Below, one piece after another: positions 36,551 to 48,256 of a stretch of DNA of 64,000 nt. Made by a program: the position numbers and the translations under genes. The stretch comes from Uloborus plumipes (taxonomy: Eukaryota; Arthropoda; Arachnida; Araneae; Uloboridae): contig JAXGGA010001185.1 in assembly GCA_038373865.1 (NCBI GenBank), positions 101,481 through 165,480 of the forward strand, written 5' to 3'. Under the pieces are notes generated by a model, which was not told where the DNA came from, made no database searches, and was given only the letters and a program-made list of their open reading frames with translations. Positions within the stretch are counted from its first letter, which is position 1, and every line of letters starts with the position of its first letter.

Positions 36551-37005
36551 CTATTTTTAAGCCAGAAAATTCTTTACCGGGAACAAAACCTACAATCTGC
36601 ATTTTATTTTTAAAATAGTTCATATCTCCGGGAATATTACCTAAATATAAGCCAAGCACTTCAGCAGCTGTAACAACCTTACCAGTGAAAGTTTCTTTAG
36701 AAAATTTTATATCAACAAAAATATCTTTAGAAGCCATTGGTGGAGAAGAGCCAGACAAAAAACCATTAGAACATTCTTTTTCTGGTTTGGATTTGGAGCG
36801 TGAAATTTTGGGAATATATTTTTGACGATTCTTTAGCCATTTCTTAAATTTATCAGCTGCATTTAGTTTTGGTTGAGTTGTTTCAAAATGTGTTCCATCT
36901 ATGTAAGTACTTTTCATGTCATCTTTGATAGAATCAATGTCAGCTTCTATGTAAAACAGATCACCTCTTGATCCCACATGGTCCAACCACAAGGCACCTT
37001 GCTCA
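36551..37005 (-). CDS. intu: inturned, large N-terminal exon
   Basis: Minus strand: acceptor TTTTCTAG at 37006-37013, 455-base exon, donor GTATGT from 36550 down. One base completes the Cys codon split with exon 1; one G is left for the next exon. It begins EQGALWLDHVGSRGDLFYIE, like 'EWLDDVQKNGELFYLEL' of vertebrate Inturned, then has a basic stretch (KFKKWLKNRQKYIPKISRSK) and a Ser-rich part. It ends VTAAEVLGLYLGNI ... VGFVPGKEFSGLKI, the start of the PDZ-like domain. In animals Inturned works with Fuzzy and WDPCP (CPLANE) in planar polarity and ciliogenesis, at the apical cortex or basal body. Confidence 0.92.
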
Positions 37006-37013
37006 CTAGAAAA

Positions 37014-37587
37014 GAAAAAAATATATTTGTAAGATTGGATACTAAAAACTTCTAGCAATATCATCGTAGACATATGAAGAGAGTGATAGGACAAACAGTC
37101 AAAGATTGATCTTCAAATAAAAAGAAAGCATAAGTTTACAACTCAATAAAATCAGTTTCAAAGGGAAATAAAATTTTTAACCCGCGAGCACTCGCACGGG
37201 GCCTCTAAGGCCCAGTCATTATTTAAATTTGCTGCCAAAAATCACCCCTTCACCGGAAATGGACGAGGTCCACAGTAGCATATTCATACAACTGCTGTTT
37301 TCAATTGGCTGGACAGATGGAGCTTGTCTTCTGGTAAGTGATTTTATTAATGTTAATTAGTTTAATTATGAAACATATTATTTATTATTTTCATGATGTG
37401 TCTAATATTATCAGTAGTTTTGTAACTAATTATGTTCCATTTAATTTGCAAATATTGCGCAACTATGTGAAAATAAAGTCCCTTGGGGAGACTGCCCTGC
37501 CTAGAAATATGGCAGGGACTTTTCTGCTGTCATGATTTATCAGAAAAACACAAATTTCAATTGCCCTTCTTTTGAACCAAAGTAAAA
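37014..37587. other. Intron 1 stretch, nothing firm
   Basis: 37170-37330 is relatively GC-rich. Two complementary phrases, AGTCCCTTGGGGAGACTGCC (37478) and AGGGACTTTT (37512), form a short hairpin. No coding block was recognised. Confidence 0.45.
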
Positions 37588-38165
37588 CAGGGTTGCCACT
37601 CAATTTTGGGGGAAAAATTCCCTGTGTTTTCCCTGCATGAATAAGCGAACACTGATATTCCATATGAACATTAATATCCTGTCACAGAAAAAAACTAACT
37701 AAATAAAAACATAGGGAGGCAAAGCAGAATTCATTAAAACTGAAATCATAGAACGGATTGATGACTAAGCTCATACTCTCTAATTAAATTAGAATAAGCT
37801 TTAAAATGCATTTCAAACTAAGTAATAAATATTTTTTGCTTCTATAATACACAATTAAATATTTAATTATAAATAAATAAACTTAGCAAAAAAAGAAAAA
37901 ACTGTGAAGTAAAATTACTATTTATTTTATTTTATTTATTATTATTATTTTATTCATTTGCTTATAAATTTATTCATTGATTATATCATATTTTAGAATT
38001 TATTTTGGCAACTTGAACTTTTGAAAAAAAGTAAAATTCCCTGCACTTTCCAGATTTTTGAAGAAAATTTCAAAATTCCCTGGAATTTCCCTGTTTTTCT
38101 GTTGATTTTTCAATTCCCTGTATTTTCCCTGTTTTTTCAGGTTTCCCTGTGGCGTGGCAATCCTG
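37588..38165. mobile_element. 578-bp hAT-type MITE with TTCCCTG repeats
   Basis: Left end CAGGGTTGCCACTC, right end read inversely CAGGATTGCCACGCC. TAAAA flanks both sides (37583-37587 and 38166-38170), suggesting a 5-bp target duplication. ATTCCCTG/TTTCCCTG repeats occur at least twice near the left end and six times near the right. The terminus CAGGGTTGCCA is a hAT type; a 5-bp duplication is atypical for it. Confidence 0.75.
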
Positions 38166-38255
38166 TAAAAGGTTCATTTCCTGAGCAATAGAATTATAAT
38201 TATATGAACATATTTTTTTAAAAAATGCCTAGACAGCTTCTATATAGGAAATTAC

Positions 38256-38865
38256 GAGTTTACAGAGAATCACCCATATAAAAGCCAATAGGATGCTTGG
38301 GTTTTTGAATAGATCTATTTCAAACAAATCTAAAAAGGTTCTTCTGCCTTCATATAGAAGTTTGGTAAGACTTCATTTGGAGTATGCTGTTAGGTTTTGG
38401 GTCTCCTTATCTTAAGAAAGATATTAATTTATTGGAAAGGGTACAAAGGAGGGCTACAAGGTTAGTGAATGGATTTTCTAATTTAGACGATGATTCCAGA
38501 CTTAGAATGCTTAACATGTATAGTCTTGAACGAAGGAGAACCAGAGGGGACATGATTCAGTTGTTTAAATTTATCAAAATGAAAGATGTTATAGGGTTAA
38601 ATTTTTGCACGGAAAGCAGGTCAAGGGGTCATTGTTATAAGCTGTTTAAATCTCAGGCTAACCTGGAAATTCGGAAAAATTACTATTTTAGCAGAGTAGT
38701 GGGAACTTGGAATAGTTTACCGGAATAGGCGGTAAGAAGCAAGGGAGTAGATAGTTTTAAGAAGGCCATTGATCTTCATTGGGGTCTATAATTTGACTAG
38801 GCCCAGTCCTGTTGGGCCCAGAGCCTGTTGCTGGTCGTCGCATCTGTAGTTGTATAAGTACACTG
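38256..38865 (+). mobile_element. CR1-like LINE 3' end
   Basis: From KANRMLGFLNRSIS through EYAV, LERVQRRATRLVNGFSNLDD, SLERRRTRGDMIQLFKFIKM, CTESRSRGHCYKLFKSQANL, VVGTWNSLPE and 'DLHWGL*FD', then 3' UTR with GGGCCCAGAGCCTGTTGCTG. One frame shift lies near 38395 and a stop replaces Glu at 38726. It is the C-terminal end of an RT ORF2. It is the longest copy of this family in the window and useful as reference for the other fragments. Confidence 0.88.
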
Positions 38866-39294
38866 TAAGTATTTAGCCAAATTTTCTTGATCCAGTTTTA
38901 CCGTTTGCAATAATCTCTTCAAAACAACTGAATTTAAAAGCAGAAACTGGAGCTTTTAATCAGGTCCTTCTTACCCCTTTTCTCACACCACTTAGATGCA
39001 CCTGGGAAAGACAAGGACAAATTCGTTTTTCTCTCCCCGAACAAATAAGAAATTTATGACCCCAAAGAGTGAACATGAACACTGAACCCCACACATGAAC
39101 ACTGTTTGCACGTTAAACAGTGTTCATGTGTGGGCACTGCTAGAAATGAATGAGGTTTCAGTGATGTGTGGTGGCTTTGAATTGTTAAAATGGGTGGTAT
39201 TCTATGTATTCTGGCAGAAGTTTTGATTTCATTAAAACAACTTATTGATGAAAAAACAAAATTTTATGTCAGTTTTTTTCAGAAGAAATATTGA
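38866..39294. other. Intron stretch, nothing recognised
   Basis: It holds a short near-palindrome: CACATGAACACTGTTTGCAC near 39093 followed by ...AACAGTGTTCATGTGTGGGC (39115). Confidence 0.55.
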
Positions 39295-39630
39295 AAAACA
39301 AGATAATAACAATTGAAGACTATGATTCCAGACTGAGAATACTTAGTATGTATGGTCTTGAGCAAAGGAGAATTCGAGTAGACATGATTCAGTATTTTAA
39401 ATTTATCAGCAAGAAAGATGTTACAGGGTTAGATTTTTGCACGGAAAGCAGTACAAGGGGTCATTGTTTTAAGTTATAGAAATCTCAGGCTAACCTGGAA
39501 ATAAAGAAAAATTACTATTTTAGCAGGTTAGTGGGAACTTGGAAGAGCTCACTAGAAGAGTTGGTAAGGGGCAATGGAGTAGATAGCTTTAAGACTGATC
39601 TTCATCAAGGACTATAATTTGACTAGGGCT
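39295..39630 (+). mobile_element. CR1-like LINE 3' end, part 1 (split by hAT)
   Basis: Reads YDSRLRILSMYGLEQRRIRV, then CTESSTRGHCFKL, LEIKKNYYFSRLVGTWKS and LIFIKDYNLTR-like ends, matching 38500-38790. It stops at GACTAGGGCT and resumes at 45532 with CTAAGGCT ... GGGTCCAGAGCC. The 5.9-kb interruption is the element 39631-45531. Confidence 0.88.
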
Positions 39631-39999
39631 CAGGGGTGGCTCCTCACTATGGGCCATGTGGGCCGGGCCCACACAGAAAAATTGGAACAGAACAAATACA
39701 TAATTAAAACATATCGTTTTGTATTTCTGTTCAAAAAACTAAAAAAAAAGAAAAAAAAAAACATAGTGCACAAAGCATATTTTAAACCTACACCCCCCCC
39801 CCCCCCCGCACATCGCTAACACAGCACAAGAAAGATTTCAAATTCCATCAATTTTAGCGCTTCGCAGGGTTTTTAGAACGAGCTTGAGGGCCAGCTGACA
39901 GTAGGCTTGCTGCCATCTCCGCTTTTAGCCAATCGCAATGGCTGGTGATGTCCCAGACTAGTTTAAGTGTGGGGCATCGGTCTAAATAATTATATTTCC

Positions 40000-40630
40000 A
40001 GAGTGTTCGCTTTTTCCTTCCAAAATATGGATACAGACTAGTTCTTCAAACAATAACTATATTTATTGTCAACAACATTAAAAACAGATAAAAACAAGAT
40101 TAACTGACCACCGGTACCTCGGCATTCCTACACATCCTCAACTTCAAATATAGCTACCACCTGATAATATTAATCTACGTGCTTATAACACTCAAAATGG
40201 CAAGGCATACTATGACATACGTAGAAGTGGGGAGCCAGAAGGAATATTCATTGTAGGTGAGCCGGACCGGCGAAAACCTAAGTAGCGACTCGCTACCAAA
40301 AAGAAACAGACAACCAAGGTTGTAAGTAAGTCAAGTGCAGTCTCCCGGTAAAGCTCACGCTTATATACTAACCTAATTTGCATCAAGATGCTCAAGTGAA
40401 GCCCCGCCCATACACGTGCCGAAGGCAGCAGCCAATCTCGACGAGGCACGTTTATCATTTGCATATCGGCACGCCATCTAGTGGGCAAAAGCAGGCAATC
40501 TAGTTACGTGCATCTGAGCATCGATTAGATGGAGGAAAAGCAATGAAGGGGTAAGTAAGAAGGTGACAGTAGCGCTAATTCTATCAGCTGGATTAAGAAG
40601 AGCGGTTAGTGATGACACCCCATTGTAACA
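40000..40630 (-). mobile_element. Probable LTR (solo or partial)
   Basis: Read on the minus strand it begins TGTTACAATGGGGTGTCATC at 40630. It is more GC-rich than its surroundings, has a TATA box (GTATATAAGCG at about 40371-40361) and an AATAAA signal (40067-40062), and ends around 40030-40000. The order start, TATA, AATAAA with these spacings is that of an LTR. The CA end and target duplication could not be fixed. No gag or pol lies beside it. Confidence 0.5.
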
Positions 40631-42619
40631 TTCGACCTGTGGGCCCATCTCCCGAGGCCCAAGATTTCCCTTTGTCCCTAACCAAAGCGGTGGAGAGAGA
40701 AGTGTCTCTTCAGTGTGTATAGGAGCAGAATGTCAGGTCCCTGTGTTAGGGAGAAAACTCCCTTCTTTTCATTTCGCGCTCTTCGTTTTTCTTTTTCTTT
40801 CTGTTTTTTTTTTTAATGATTTTTATAACAAGTCCTCTTTTTTTTTTTTTTTTTTTGTCTTTCTTTTTTACTTTCAACACCTATTACAAACAGGCATACA
40901 GATTGCTAATTTCATTACCGCCCCCCTCACCTATTTGTAATACAATGCATGCATATTTTATTGGTTAAGTTGCGTTTGGGAACAGATTCTTATGCTCAAA
41001 ATTTTTGTGTGAAGACTTTATTTTTGACTTACAGACCGTTTGCCATTTTCTTGGTATTAGTTGAATTTAATCTCATAGTGTTGTAAGTATTGTATGAACT
41101 CTAGAAACTTTGTCGTCCTTCCAGGTGTGACATTATAAATGCTTGGAGAATTAATAAGTATTCTTAAGCTCTAAATGCTACATTTATTTAGACGAATCAA
41201 TGATTACATTTATATCCAGGACCAAAGTCGTCCAAAGAGAGGCCAATACACTCCCCCTAAAATATCTATGAAGTAGTTCTCCCCTCCCCCAAACCCAGAT
41301 AATATAGACGAACTCGCAAACGCCGTTCGCAGAAAACTTTCTAAGTTTGCAGAAAATTTTTGCATTTTGTTAAAAAAGTTATAAATTTAGGAAGTTTTCT
41401 ATCTGAAATATGTCTTGATTTTGTTCATTGTAGGGCAGTAGCTTATTGTTACATACGAAACTGACACATTCATTAATCATGACGGATTGACAACCAACCT
41501 CATGGTAGAACCTGCACTTCATACAACTTGATATTTTTGTTGTTGGTAGCACTTTAGGATTCAGAAGCCCCCCTTTTTTTTTTTGCAGAAAATTTTAAAG
41601 AAATTATTTAAGTTTGCAGACAGTTTTACATTTTATCTAAGTCTACCCTCTCCCCTTTTTGATAATCATCCCTGCAACTAATATTATCACATTTCAAAGG
41701 GATTTCAATGTCCGAAAAAACACTTAGATGTTGAATAAAAACTTTTGCTACTCCGCAACTTTTCTTAAACCTTATGACACGTAATATTAACCTTCTACTA
41801 CAAATTCACTTAAAGCAGTAACCAGAAAAAACAAAACGTTGAAATTGAACGTTCATAAAAATATTGAGTGGATCAACGTCTACTGTATATAAAAACTATA
41901 TTCAGCTTAAAAATCTATAAATGAATAATACACTTATTCTTTAAATTATTATTACATTTTACAAATTGCTTCATAATTCATAGAGGAAACACGTGGATAT
42001 AAAATTTCGCAACATTTAAAAACTATATTTTGCAATATATTTTTCTGAAGTTTTATAATATATGAAATATTAAATACTGTTTAAAAGCAATGTAGTTAAA
42101 TTAAAAATTTCTATCAAAGTTTAATAACGGTACCTAATGGTTCTGAAAAACTAGGCGTTCTACAAGATTTTTTATTTCTAACATATAACATGTTACCATG
42201 ACTATCAGTCAAATCACGTATCCGAAAAGAAATTAATTACCAGTTAATCAAATATTTCTGACAAACATAATCAAATTAGTCAGTTATCCGTTTTAATTTT
42301 AATGTTACTCAAATCGGTAAGTCAAGATCCAGATTATATTGTAAGAAAAATAAGTGTTTTAATATTGTTATGTACTCTTTGTGTATTTCCTGAAAATAAT
42401 TCGATTCAGCTCATCACTAGTTTGAGTATACGATCATACATTGGTAAGTGAGTGGAACCATAACTGTTCAAGCCAGTGTATTTCAATTTATTTAAAAGCA
42501 TACACATACATTAAAATTGTGACATTTTTAAGTTTTAACACCGTTAGGATTTGTTTTTTCATGAACTGAAATTGCAACATTTGTATCCAAATTTATAAAA
42601 AAAATGTAAGCATGCGTAT
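40631..42619. other. Interior of the 5.9-kb element, unassigned
   Basis: 40631-40760 is GC-rich (CATCTCCCGAGGCCCAAG) and may continue the LTR-related insertion. The rest is AT-rich with a T19 tract at about 40838-40856. No coding block was recognised. Confidence 0.4.
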
Positions 42620-44999
42620 TAGGGTGGAACGAAAAAACTAAAGTTTTGATTTTCAATTTGCCTTAGTGCGGAAAAGTTGCCTTCTTATGTAAATAAGATG
42701 TACAAAAAATATGAAAAATATTGAAGCACGTCTTGAGGTGCCGCAAGTAGGATGAAATACTGGGAAAATGCAATTTTTGCTGTAGTTTCAAGTTTTTTTT
42801 TTTTTTTCAGAAATTGTTATACTCATCTTTTTTCTTTAAATGCGGTCAAAAAAGTAACTATTACACCAAAAAGGCCACATAATATTCTTTTTTAATGTTT
42901 GGATGAATTCTTGAGGTGCCACAAAAACGATGAAGTTTTGCAAAAACGCACTTTTTGTTGATGGCACTAGCATCCGTCAGCATAAGACATAGCAGTAGCG
43001 GATGTTTAGAGGGGACGTTAATAGGTAGCAGTGATATGTGTGAGTAGGTGCCAAGCTCAGATCAGGTGTCAATAAATTTGCCGAATTCACTTTTGTTCGC
43101 GTCTATCATGAAACAGAGTAACGTAAAATATCAATAGTTGGTGAGCTATTTTAGCATTGTGAGCTAAAATGGCTCAGTCTAAACAAATGCAGGTGTGACA
43201 ACTGTCAGAAAGTTCTATTTTTGGAAACTTTAGTGATTTGAGTGAAGTTTTCTACTTACTTACGAAGATGTAATGAAATGCACTGCTTCATTAGGCACAA
43301 CATGAAAAATTGGTCTAGTCAACCTGGAAAGGATTCTTTTGTGAGTAAAATATTTGAGACTGTAGAATCTAAAATGGGACAAACTTTATCAAGAGTTTAT
43401 ATTCTAGTTGCTTCTAACCAAATAATTTGAGCAACGATAAAGTTTATCGTGACAAATACAGGAATTTACTAAGAAGTCTTGTAAAAGAAAAAGAACTGAC
43501 TCGACCCTCGTTAAATTTAGAGAATAATTTAAACATTTATTTCTTGTTGCTGCCTACAATAGACTACAAGAGAAAAAACTTTGATACTTGCAGTTTGTAT
43601 GAAAGAAAATAAGGTGCCAGTCTTAGAACAAAAGTTTTTAAAGCAGTTGGAAACAACCTTATATTTTTAGTTATATAACTTAAGTACAGAGGGTGCACAA
43701 GTACAAGAAGATTTTAACTTCATGTTAATCCACATAGGAGCATACACTTTAACAAAGTACTGAGACAGATCATCTTGAGGTTTTCAGTTTGATTTGTATT
43801 TACCACATACAATCGAAGTATGCTCTTTGCAAATATAAGTCACTTGAAGTGAGCAAGTTTTCCAGGTTTTTTGAAGATAAATCTAGTAAGATCCCACTTG
43901 ATATAACGATACACTTAATAAATATTTCCGATCTGTACTTAAGTCATGTATGTTCTCTAAAAGAGGAAGGTTGCTTTCAATTGCTTTAGAGACTTTTGTT
44001 CTAATACTGGCACCTGTTTTTCTTTCATACAAACTGCAAGTATCAAAGTTTTTTCTAGTGTAGTCTCTTGTAGGCAACAACAAGAAATAATTGTTTAGAT
44101 TCTTCTCTAAATTTAACAAGGATATAGTCAGTTCTTTTTCTTCTACAAGACTTCTTAGTAAATTCCTGTATTTGTCATGGTAATCTTTTATCTTTGCTCA
44201 AATTCTTTGGTTAGAAGCAACTAGAATATAAACTCTTAAGAAAGTTTGTCCCATTTTAGAATCTAAAGTTTCAAATATTTTACTCACAGAAGAATCCTTT
44301 CCAGGTTGACGGCCAATTTTTGATGTTGTGCCTAATGAAGCAGTGACATATTATTACAACTTCGTAAGTAGGTGAAAAAACTTCACTCAAATCACTAAAG
44401 TTTCCAAAAAAAGGACTTTCTGACAGTTGTCACGTCTGCACTTGCTTAGATTGAGCCATTTTAGCTCACAACGCTGAAATAGCTCACAAACTATCGATAT
44501 TTTACGTTACTCTGTGACATGGTAGACGCGAACAAAAGTGAATTCGGTAAAGGTATTGACACCTGATCTGAGATTGGCCCCTACTCACACATATCACTGC
44601 TACCCATTAACGCCCCCTCTAAACATCCGCTACTGCTACGTCTTATGCTACCAGATGCTAGTGCCATCAGCAAAAAGTGCGTTTTTGCAAAAATCCATCG
44701 TTTTTGTGACACGTCAAGAAATCATCCAAACATTAAAAATATTATTATGTGGCTTTTTTGTCGTAATAGTTACTTTTTTGACCGCATTTAAAGAAAAAAG
44801 ATGAGTAAAACAATTTATGAAAAAATCTTGAAACTACAGCAAAAATTGCATTTTTACAATATTTTATCCTACTTGCGGCACCTCAAGACGTGCTTCAATA
44901 TTTTTCATATTTTTTGTATTTCTTATTTATATGTAAAGTCAACTTTTCCGCACTAAGGCAAATTGAAAATCAAAACTTTATTTTTGTCGTTCCACCCTA
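42620..44999 (-). mobile_element. Foldback hAT-like transposon with ~1-kb inverted arms
   Basis: Left end TAGGGTGGAACGA and its inverted copy at 44999 (TCGTTCCACCCTA with one change). The flanks ATGCGTAT (42612-42619) and ATGCCTAT (45000-45007) make an 8-bp duplication with one mismatch. The arms match for about 1 kb, for example GATTTGAGTGAAGTTTTCTA near 43218 and the inverse near 44380. The arms include coding-like sequence, so they are far longer than an ordinary TIR. The centre (about 43680-43990) is unique. Confidence 0.88.
43690..44119 (-). pseudogene. Transposase fragment in foldback centre
   Basis: On the minus strand the centre reads, over two frames, KKPGKLAHFK and AKSILRLYVVNTNQTENLKM, then a degraded continuation that in another frame resembles 'VKVYAPMW'. 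This lines up with PGKMSHARWLTRANRILRLY and the following ENLIIL...VKVYAPIW of the 608-codon transposase at 22942-24768. The Arg-Trp of the RW motif is lost. It shows that this foldback comes from the same transposase family. Confidence 0.72.
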
Positions 45000-45531
45000 A
45001 TGCCTATATCGAGTCATTTACCTTATGAGTTCCTTAATTTGATGATAGAGGCTTTCAAAAAGTCATGGTGCAGATTGTCGAAATTTTTCGAAGGTGAGAG
45101 GGTGTGTTTTTAGGCAGAAATGTTTGTTTTCTTTTTGAGTGCAGTCCCGTAATGTTTGAGGAGGGGCACCGATTTGTGGCGTAACACTTTTGATCTGATG
45201 AATATTTTCACTGTTCGAAAATGGCAAAATTATGAAAGCTGGCTTTGCCAAACATTAGTGATGTATAGGAAGTCTGTTGTCTGTGCAAAATATTGCTATT
45301 ATTATTACATTGATCGCTTTAGGCTGGTATAACATTTAAAATATAAAACCTATGAATCAAATCAAATGAGATAATTTTGCAACGCAAATTTGTATTAATA
45401 GAATTAAATATTATTTTACGTCGCTCAGCATTAGTTTATTAGTTGTTTTCTTCATTTTATTTTTGTAAACATTACTGGGGAAACATATAATTGCGGGCCC
45501 ACCCACTAAGTTTATGCACGAGCCGCCACTG

Positions 45532-45590
45532 CTAAGGCTTATCTGGGTCCAGAGCCTGTTGCTGGTCATCGCATTTGAATTTGTATTTTA
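45532..45590 (+). mobile_element. CR1-like LINE 3' end, part 2
   Basis: Continues the copy broken at 39630: CAGAGCCTGTTGCTGGTCAT then CGCATTTGAATTTGTATTTT, the family's 3' terminus. Confidence 0.88.
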
Positions 45591-48191
45591 GATAAATATT
45601 TATTTTCACATAATATTTGCATAATATCACAGCACAAAATTTTTTCAGGAACATAACGTCGCAGAGGTTCATCTCATTACACTAAAAGAAAAATTACCAT
45701 TAAAATATCTTTCAATGTGTGTTACACAGGCGAGATTTTTTTTTTAAATCAGTTATTTAGATAATGGTATGCTAATGCAATACTCTTCAACTGTTCTAGA
45801 AAAAAAAGTTCCAGAAAAAAAGAAAAAATCAAAGACTTTAAAAAAGAAATAGTGGAAACGAAAAGGTTTTGGTCTTGCTTTGGCTTAAAATGAATTTAAA
45901 AATACATTCAATTGGCCCAACTAGGATCAGAATTCTAAGTTTCTACAAGGTCTTTGAGCTTTAAGTAAATCAAGAAAATAAAGCTATTCTCAATCTTCTT
46001 TCTTTCCTGTATCTCTATAGCGAAATTTTTATCTTTATATATTCATTGATAATAATAATATATGAGTTGTGATCATAGCTATTCGATTCATACTGCTCGC
46101 TTCTTGAAAATAAATGTAAAAAACAGAAAAATCTGTGATGAGAAATTTTGGGATCTTTTTAACATATGTCTGCTCATGGTGAATAGCAGGAACAGTGAGC
46201 AAAAGGATTTTTATTGACAAGGAATTAAGAAAAAATTTCGGGAATCCTATAATCCCGCACCCTAGTGCAAATGTTGTGAAGGAGTGAAAAGACTAGCAAT
46301 TGTATTTTTATATGTGGTAGAACGTATCCTTGAAATTAATAATAATAAAAAAGCTTGGTTATCCTTCATCCTCAGTGATATTTCACTTAGCATAGAGCCT
46401 GAAACGTAGCCCTCCACCCAGGCTTCAGATTTTCTATATTTTCCCATTTAGGTAATGTCTTAATGGTTTAAATCATTTTTTTTCTTTAATTCCTTGTGCA
46501 TTAAATTTTACTTGTAGAAATTATAACAGCTCTGGCTTGGAAACGATTAATCTTTAACAATTTGTTTTCTTTAATGAAACACATTGCAATTTCCTCATCT
46601 GATCATGAAACACCTTGACATCCTGAAATACTTCAACAGGTAGAAAAAACAAATCTGTTTGAGATTCATCAAAAACCTTTTATATGGTTTCTTAAATGAG
46701 GAGCAAATATGACAATTTCCAGCAAAAATCCGATATCATGGTTGTTAAGTTATTTTCTTTTCTGCTTTGGCTCAACGAGTAAAATCATTTTAAGAAAAAA
46801 ATAAATAATTGAAATAAAGAACAATAAAAGACAACTTAAGGTAGTATATGTTACAATAACTGCCATTTTTGAAAATAATTAAAATCTTTACAAGATGTTA
46901 AAAAAAAATGAAATTTCAAACGAGGTGTACCATTTTCAACAAAGTATGTTCAGAGCTGGCATTTTTTCAAAAAGTACATTTTCCCACGGAAATTGTGGTG
47001 TCTCAGAAGCAAGGGGGGAAAATATAAGATTTAAGGAAGCAGCAACTGAAAACTATAGGAAATAGGAACTTTTTGAGATTAATACAAAAATATAGAAATC
47101 TAAGAGCACTGGGACGGCTGAAATTTTTGCAGTAACTTTTAAATTTTTGGAGGAATCTTTCTCTCTGAACTTCTCCAAGATAGAATAAGACTACATTTTT
47201 GAAACTTAAAAATTGTTAACTTTTAAGGGGTGGGTCGCCACTCCAATAATTCTTATCCGAGAAACGAAAGCCTAAAAATTTACTTCAATTTCAAAGAAAA
47301 TTTCGGGAAGGAGATCCTCTACTCCTCTATCTTTTCTAAACATGACCTAAAGTGAAACTTCAGCTTGAGAGCCTTGGTTGCTTCAAAGTAAAAGAGAAAT
47401 TGCATTTATGTGCCAATAAATACCTAATTAAAGACCATATAAATATTTTATAATACAGCTTTGAATCACAAAAAATAAAAAATAAAAACTGTCTTTATTT
47501 GCATGTCATTATTTATTTGGCTTTTTTTTTTCTTGTTTTCAAATAAAATTTTTTCTTGTTTTCAAAAACTGTAATTCTTAATATTATTCAAGTAAATTAA
47601 TTTGTACTGCAACAATGAAAAATATATCTTATTTTCCAAATTTTCTTTCTTGATATAAATTACTTAATTTTAAATTTTTTCAATACCCTACCTAAAAATG
47701 CTGAAGTGTGGCGCATCTCCTGTAAATCCCACTATGAATCCACTGCCGAAAAATTCGAGATTTAGAACAAAAGCTTCCCTTTCCACTAACTCAAGATTAC
47801 TAATAGAAAAAAAAATGTGTGTTGAGGGGTGGCAGAGGGAGGGGGGCAAAACTTGACCATATTGGCCCCCACCGAAATTCTAACATATGAAGGCCACTGT
47901 CTTCATGATTGAAATTTCACAGTTAATCTAATGTTGGTTCATCTTGCAAAACAGACAACTTTTTTTTTCTTGTAATATGCGTTGCAGACTACTGAAAATA
48001 ATTCGGCTATCAGGCTTGTTATTAATTGAGTAGTCAAAAAGTTGATTTTCTCATTAAATAAGCAGAACATTGAATTAAAAAAATGCATAAGAAATTTTAA
48101 AGCGTCAAACATTTGCAATCTGATTTTCAGCACAGAAGTAAAGTATTCGTTTTTCTGCCAACCGAAAAGTATTTAACTTTCAAAAACATAC
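45591..48191. other. Intron 1 stretch; orphan hAT-type end
   Basis: Mostly AT-rich without coding blocks. 47860-47898 read inversely as CAGTGGCCTTCATATG then AATTTCGGTGGGGGCC, typical of the right end of a hAT element. No matching left end was found. Confidence 0.5.
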
Positions 48192-48256
48192 CAGTCACTA
48201 GAGCCACAACTGCATGAATCCTCCTCTGAAGCATAACTGTCACGTTTTTCTGCCAT
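48192..48256 (-). CDS. intu: inturned, first coding exon
   Basis: Minus strand: ATG at 48256-48254, 21 codons (MAEKRDSYASEEDSCSCGSS, D) plus two bases TG, then donor GTATGT from 48191 down. Joined to the exon at 37005 it reads ...SSD-C-EQGALWLDHV in frame. Acidic and Ser-rich N-termini before the 'WLD' block are usual for Inturned. In-frame stops lie just upstream of the ATG (TTAA/TAAT), so this is the likely start. The first intron is about 11.2 kb. Confidence 0.82.

Larger units (their letters stand above)
39631..45531. mobile_element. hAT-like transposon inserted in a CR1 LINE, 5.9 kb with nested elements
   Basis: Left end CAGGGGTGGCTC, right end read inversely CAGTGGCGGCTC. CTAGGGCT (39623-39630) and CTAAGGCT (45532-45539) form an 8-bp target duplication with one mismatch, and the host LINE reads continuously when the segment is skipped. 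GGGCC(C)AC phrases lie just inside both ends. No transposase of its own is visible. It contains an LTR-like block (about 40000-40630) and the foldback 42620-44999. Confidence 0.88.

Noticed and set aside
40210..40488. 92-codon minus-strand frame
   Set aside because: It lies across the probable LTR, including its TATA box, so coding is unlikely.
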